Below are positions 6,715-9,518 of a stretch of 9,518 nucleotides of DNA, piece by piece. The notes beneath the pieces were generated by a model, which saw only the letters and a list, made by a program, of their open reading frames with translations, was not told the origin of the DNA and ran no database searches. The stretch's first letter is position 1, and every line of letters begins with the position of its first letter. The DNA comes from Alphaproteobacteria bacterium (GTDB lineage: Bacteria; Pseudomonadota; Alphaproteobacteria; Rhizobiales; Devosiaceae): contig JAADFY010000022.1 of NCBI GenBank assembly GCA_013152625.1, positions 1 to 9,518 on the forward strand, given 5' to 3'. Both the position numbers and the translations under genes were made by a program.

Positions 6715-6890
6715 ATGCCAACCGTCATAATATAGTTACAATGGTATGCATTCAGTCCGGGCAAGGGAAACAAGGCCCCTGGCCCTGCGGCGTTAAGGTT
6801 ATCGTTTCATCATAACTGGAGAAAGCGGGTGTTGCGAAGCAGCAATCATTTGGAACAACCCGAGTTCTTTAGTAAGGTTTTTTTAACCAG
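6715..6890 (+). other. Gene-free stretch downstream of pleD
   Basis: No protein frame with a plausible start or family resemblance is seen here. A hairpin at 6759-6785 (GGGC-A-AGGG paired with CCCT-G-GCCC) lies 45 bp after the pleD stop, but without a T-run it is a weak terminator. A dyad GTTAT/ATAAC spans 6798-6816. GGTTTTTTTAACC (6876-6888) is palindromic at its ends, and TTAACCAG (6883-6890) resembles a CtrA half-site (TTAACCAT in the literature). The heptamer GTTATCG occurs at 6798-6804 and again at 6892-6898. Confidence 0.4.
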
Positions 6891-6896
6891 AGTTAT

Positions 6897-6918
6897 CGCG
6901 CTGTATAAATATTGCGCG
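6897..6918 (+). promoter_or_regulatory. Candidate promoter -10 box inside a GCGC dyad
   Basis: TATAAA (6904-6909) is the best -10-like hexamer in the pleD-rpmG gap. It is bracketed symmetrically by CGCGC (6897-6901) and GCGCG (6914-6918). The -35 region falls in a T-run/TTAACC stretch (about 6881-6888) and is weak, so an activator may be needed if this is a real promoter. Transcription would begin near 6915 and enter the hairpins that follow. Confidence 0.35.
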
Positions 6919-7069
6919 CCAAGCTCCCTACGGTTTTTCTCAGGTCCGCCGCAACTCCTGGGTCCGTAGGGCGGCTGGTTCGGCATCGGCAAGAGTGGCC
7001 TCTTCAATAGCCGGTCCGAACCAGCCACTTACAAAAAAAAGGGCCTCGCGAAAGCGGGGCCCTTTTTTT
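6915..7069 (+). ncRNA. Candidate structured small RNA with own terminator
   Basis: Two tandem nested hairpins lie between the candidate promoter and the terminator. Hairpin A (6926-6971) has perfect outer arms CCCTACGG/CCGTAGGG and inner arms CTCAGG/CCTGGG with one G-T pair, over a 12-base loop. Hairpin B (6973-7026) has 11-bp perfect arms GGCTGGTTCGG/CCGAACCAGCC, then CGGC/GCCG, then AAGAG/CTCTT around a TGGC loop. The intrinsic terminator follows at 7041-7069. The RNA would be about 155 nt. I considered 6S RNA because of the size, but tandem hairpins do not form its long rod and the zapA/fthC context is absent. SRP RNA and tmRNA motifs are also missing. Structure is seen directly; transcription is inferred. 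Terminator-proximal repeats are the main alternative. Confidence 0.4.
7033..7069. terminator. Bidirectional intrinsic terminator
   Basis: A 9-bp stem, GGGCCTCGC (7041-7049) and GCGGGGCCC (7054-7062), closes a stable GAAA loop with a single G-T pair. Seven T follow on the plus strand (7063-7069), and eight A precede it (7033-7040), giving a T-run on the minus strand. It can end rpmG transcripts (stop 20 bp away) and any plus-strand RNA coming from pleD or the candidate small RNA. Confidence 0.93.
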
Positions 7070-7089
7070 GTCTGACGGTCTGCGCCAGC

Positions 7090-7257
7090 CTATTTTATTT
7101 TGACTTCCTTGAAGTCGACATGCTTGCGCACCACCGGGTCATACTTCTTCATGGACATTTTCTCGGTCATGGTGCGGGTATTCTTTTTGGTCACATAATA
7201 AAAGCCGGTATCAGCCGTCGAGACCAGTTTGATTTTCACAGTGTTGGCTTTTGCCAT
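7090..7257 (-). CDS. rpmG: 50S ribosomal protein L33
   Basis: A 55-residue basic ribosomal protein matching alphaproteobacterial L33. It begins MAKANTVKIKLVSTADTGFY and ends with KKYDPVVRKHVDFKEVKIK. It is the cysteine-free form, lacking the paired CxxC zinc motifs of zinc-binding L33 paralogues. The ATG at 7257 has CGGAG 7 bases upstream; an in-frame ATG-like start further up is not needed. It is preceded by its own promoter candidate overlapping the end of the DUF983 gene and is followed by a strong bidirectional terminator. It is therefore probably transcribed alone as well as by readthrough from rnr-DUF983. Expected to be highly expressed. Confidence 0.97.
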   Translation of the reverse strand: MAKANTVKIKLVSTADTGFYYVTKKNTRTMTEKMSMKKYDPVVRKHVDFKEVKIK

Positions 7258-7287
7258 TGTGATGCTCCGGAACAAATAGGGGTGCGC

Positions 7288-7303
7288 CCGGCCACGAGGC
7301 CGG
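7288..7303 (-). other. GC hairpin in the rpmG leader
   Basis: CCGGCC and GGCCGG pair perfectly around a 4-base loop. The hairpin lies about 30 bases upstream of the rpmG ATG, inside the leader that would be made from the promoter candidate at 7324-7351. It has no T-run, so it is not a simple terminator. It could stabilise the leader or take part in ribosomal-protein feedback; nothing in the sequence decides this. Confidence 0.4.
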
Positions 7304-7323
7304 CCAATGCGTTGTTGGCGGGC

Positions 7324-7351
7324 AAACTAGGGACTGGCGGAAAATTGTCAA
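7324..7351 (-). promoter_or_regulatory. Candidate rpmG promoter
   Basis: On the minus strand a perfect TTGACA (7351-7346) is followed after 16 bp by TAGTTT (7329-7324), a poor -10 hexamer but in the right place. The -35 box overlaps the TGA stop of the DUF983 gene. Transcription would start near 7317, giving rpmG a leader of about 60 bases. Confidence 0.5.
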
Positions 7352-7770
7352 GCGGACAGTTCGTCGGCATTTTCGGGGTCAAATCCATGCATGCGATGGG
7401 CCCATTGCAGACCGACAATTGCCCCCTTGATCGGTTGCAGGATTGCCAGTGAAACCACAACGATTGCCGGCAATATCACCCACAAATACAGGCGTGGGTC
7501 CGGCTCGATGGTCATTTCGAGATGCAACATGGCGCCAATGGCCAGATGGCCGACGATCAGCATGGTGATGTAGGGCGGGGCGTCGTCGGCCCGGTGATGA
7601 AAGAACTCCTCGGCACACACCTCGCACCGGTCGACCACTTTGAGATACCGCCGGAACAGTTTCCCCCGAGCGCAATTGGGGCAGCGGCCCCGTGCGCCCC
7701 GACCGATGGCCGGCCATACCGGGCGCTTTTGCGGTGCATCCGCCTCGCCGTAAATAATCGGTTGTGTCAT
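7348..7770 (-). CDS. DUF983 family membrane protein with zinc ribbon
   Basis: A 140-residue inner-membrane protein of the DUF983 family, function unknown. The N-terminal cytosolic part has a probable zinc ribbon, C30-x2-C33 and C49-x2-C52, followed by the family hallmark FHHRADDAPPYITM (57-70). Two membrane segments are predicted at about 67-86 and 96-115 (WVILPAIVVVSLAIL), then a short C-terminal tail. The ATG at 7770 overlaps the rnr stop as ATGA, and AAAGG lies 5 bases upstream, so the two are translationally coupled. The rnr-DUF983-rpmG neighbourhood is a recurrent alphaproteobacterial arrangement (from memory). A role in metal or RNA-linked metabolism cannot be inferred beyond this context. 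Confidence 0.9.
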   Translation of the reverse strand: MTQPIIYGEADAPQKRPVWPAIGRGARGRCPNCARGKLFRRYLKVVDRCEVCAEEFFHHRADDAPPYITMLIVGHLAIGAMLHLEMTIEPDPRLYLWVILPAIVVVSLAILQPIKGAIVGLQWAHRMHGFDPENADELSA

Positions 7771-9518
7771 GACCGCCTTTTCTTCCCGGGCCGATTTGAT
7801 CCGCCGGACCTGGCACGGACTTTGCGCTTTTCTCCGGTAAATTCACCCTCGGACAAAATTTCAAACCGGAGGCCCCCCGCTTCGGGCGCCGCTTCCATAA
7901 GACGCACCTCCACCGGATCCCCAAGGCGAAACCGCTCCCCGGTCCGGTCGCCGATCAGGGCCATCTGTTCTTCGTCAAAACGGTAATAGTCCCGGCCAAG
8001 GGTGGCGGCGGGTACAAAGCCGTCGGCGCCGGTCTCTTGCAGGCGGACAAACAGCCCCGACCGAATCACGCCGGAGACCTGCCCGTTGAATCGGGCGCCG
8101 ACCTGTGCGGCCAGATAACCGGCCAGCAACCGGTCCTTGGTTTCGCGTTCCGCCAGCATGGCCCGGCGTTCCGTGGCCGAAATCTGCTGGGCAATGCCTG
8201 TCAGACGCGCCTCGTCTTCAGCCTGTAATCCGTCTTTGCCCAGCCCGAGCGCTGAGATGAGGGACCGGTGGACGATCAGATCGGCATACCGGCGAATGGG
8301 CGAGGTAAAATGGGCATAGCGCGCCAGATTAAGACCGAAATGGCCGTAGTTCTGCGGCAGATATTCCGCCTGGGCCTGGGCCCGCAAAATGACTTCGGAC
8401 ACCAGTTGCGGGTTAGGCAGTTTAGTGGCCTTGGCCAGCACCCGGTTCAAATGAGTGGGACGAACCGCGCCGCCTTTGGCCAGATTAAGGTCCAGGGATT
8501 TAAGCACTTCGCGCAGGGCGGCCAGTTTTTCCTCGCCGGGGGCGTCATGGACCCGATAGAGCAGGGGGCTTGATGTTGCCTCAAGGGTTTCAGCGGCACA
8601 CACATTGGCCAGGATCATCATCTCTTCGATCAGCTTGTGGGCGTCCAGCCGGGGCGGGATGAGCACCCGGGCCACCTGTCCCTCCGCATTCAGTTCGATA
8701 CGCCGTTCGGGCAGATCGAGCTCAAGCGGCGCCCGTTTGGTTCGGGCGATCTTAAGCGCCCCATAGGCGGCCCACAGGGTACCCAGCACATCCAGAAGCG
8801 GGCTGGCATCATCCGGTGTGCCATCCATGGCTTGCTGCGCCTGGGTATAGGACAGTTTTGCTGCCGATCGCATCATGACCCGCTCAAATGAATGGTCGAG
8901 TTTTTGCCCCGCGTCATCGATGTCCACGCGCAACGCCAGAGCGGGGCGGTTTTCGCCCTCGATCAGGGAACACAGGTCATTGGAAATCCGCTCGGGCAGC
9001 ATCGGCACCACCCGGTCAGGAAAATAAACCGAGTTGCCGCGTTTCAGGGCCTCGGTGTCCAGGGCCGACCCGGGGGGCACATAGGCGGCCACATCGGCAA
9101 TGGCGATGAAAATTCTAAAAGCGGCGCGCCCGTCCGTATTGTCCAGTCGCTGGGCAAAAACCGCGTCATCATGGTCTTTGGCATCGGCGGGGTCGATGGT
9201 GATGAACGCCAGATCACGCCAGTCCTTTCGTCCCTTAAGGCCCTCCGGCCCGCCTTTTGCGCCAACCGCCGGCGCCGCCTCGGCCTCCCTGAGAACGGCG
9301 GCGGGAAACCGGTAGGGAATATCAAGATTGTGCAGGGCAATCAGGCTGACCGCGTTCTCCGCGTTCGGATTGCCGACAATGGCGGTAATTTTTGCCCGCT
9401 GGATCATCTGCCGGCCGGTGACGATGGTTTCCACTTCCACCAGATCGCCATCTTTGGCCTGGACAAAATCACCAAGTTCAAGGGGCAGCTCGCGGGTTTT
9501 TCGGTCGATGGGGATCAG
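7767..9518 (-). CDS. rnr: Ribonuclease R (5' end beyond the window)
   Basis: The C-terminal 583 residues of a 3'-to-5' exoribonuclease that degrades structured RNA in the cytosol. The frame is open to the window edge, so the start and N-terminal helical/cold-shock region are missing, perhaps 150-200 residues compared with typical alphaproteobacterial RNase R. In visible numbering, the end of a cold-shock domain occupies about 1-65. The RNB catalytic domain follows with ITIDPADAKDHDDAV carrying D109, D115, D117 and D118, then YFPDRVVPMLPERISNDLCS and NYGHFGLNLARYAHFTSPIR. An S1 domain lies at about 465-555 (RFNGQVSGVIRSGLFVRL). The last 25 residues form a lysine/arginine-rich tail ending PGKKRRS. 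The RNB four-Asp site appears intact. RNase II is less likely given the basic tail and this context. Confidence 0.96.
   Translation of the reverse strand: MIPIDRKTRELPLELGDFVQAKDGDLVEVETIVTGRQMIQRAKITAIVGNPNAENAVSLIALHNLDIPYRFPAAVLREAEAAPAVGAKGGPEGLKGRKDWRDLAFITIDPADAKDHDDAVFAQRLDNTDGRAAFRIFIAIADVAAYVPPGSALDTEALKRGNSVYFPDRVVPMLPERISNDLCSLIEGENRPALALRVDIDDAGQKLDHSFERVMMRSAAKLSYTQAQQAMDGTPDDASPLLDVLGTLWAAYGALKIARTKRAPLELDLPERRIELNAEGQVARVLIPPRLDAHKLIEEMMILANVCAAETLEATSSPLLYRVHDAPGEEKLAALREVLKSLDLNLAKGGAVRPTHLNRVLAKATKLPNPQLVSEVILRAQAQAEYLPQNYGHFGLNLARYAHFTSPIRRYADLIVHRSLISALGLGKDGLQAEDEARLTGIAQQISATERRAMLAERETKDRLLAGYLAAQVGARFNGQVSGVIRSGLFVRLQETGADGFVPAATLGRDYYRFDEEQMALIGDRTGERFRLGDPVEVRLMEAAPEAGGLRFEILSEGEFTGEKRKVRARSGGSNRPGKKRRS

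Noticed and set aside
6759..6785. pleD terminator
   Set aside because: The hairpin has a mismatch and no T-run follows, so intrinsic termination is unlikely.
6846..7028. 60-codon minus-strand open frame in the pleD-rpmG gap
   Set aside because: Its sequence is dictated by the hairpin arms, it lacks a good ribosome site, and it would lie beyond the rpmG terminator.
6915..7069. 6S RNA, SRP RNA or tmRNA as identity of the structured region
   Set aside because: Tandem hairpins do not form the single rod of 6S, the zapA/fthC context is absent, and I see neither the SRP apical tetraloop motif nor a tmRNA acceptor stem.
1..9518. Mobile element, prophage, CRISPR or defence island
   Set aside because: No transposase, integrase, phage or Cas-like frame, no regularly spaced repeat array, and gene content is conserved chromosomal core.

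Overview
The window looks like chromosomal core sequence from an alphaproteobacterium. The evidence is a divK-pleD cell-cycle signalling pair, a DinB polymerase with the alphaproteobacterial N-terminal zinc ribbon, DUF3572, the rnr-DUF983-rpmG cluster with cysteine-free L33, and a FemAB-like DUF482 protein. Base composition is moderately GC-rich, and the order DUF3572/dinB divergent from divK-pleD is typical of Hyphomicrobiales-like lineages. The sequence alone does not fix the genus. I see no phage, integrase, toxin-antitoxin or CRISPR signal.

Layout. Positions 1-283 have no confident gene. They hold two palindromic intergenic elements (4-26 and 52-148) and a short open frame that reads like the tail of a lost gene (up to 253). 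Positions 284-4790 are six genes on the minus strand. In transcription order they are DUF3572, dinB, ridA, a glycerophosphodiester phosphodiesterase, a FemAB-like acyltransferase and a HIT protein. Junctions are overlapping or shorter than about 50 bp, so they could form one transcript. Positions 4791-4897 are a divergent regulatory region with an inverted repeat and helically spaced direct repeats. Positions 4898-6714 are divK and pleD on the plus strand. Positions 6715-7089 are a 375-bp gap containing an AT-rich palindromic promoter candidate, two elaborate hairpins and a bidirectional terminator. Positions 7090-9518 are rpmG, a DUF983 membrane protein and the 3' three quarters of rnr, all on the minus strand. 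rnr runs off the window.

How the genes work together. DivK and PleD are the paired response regulators of the alphaproteobacterial cell cycle; PleD makes cyclic di-GMP. The minus-strand group mixes damage-tolerance synthesis (DinB), metabolite repair (RidA), lipid headgroup turnover (GDPD) and nucleotide hydrolysis (HIT), with no obvious single pathway. rnr, DUF983 and rpmG belong to RNA turnover and translation.

The best lead for something undescribed is the structured stretch at about 6890-7070. Its -10-like box lies inside a dyad, two tandem nested hairpins follow, then a strong terminator, and no coding frame accounts for it. It looks like a small RNA gene next to pleD. Second-tier leads are the nested palindromic repeat reading into a protein-like tail (52-253), the phased repeats upstream of divK, and an Arg replacing the usual Glu in the EN(S/T) signature of the phosphodiesterase.
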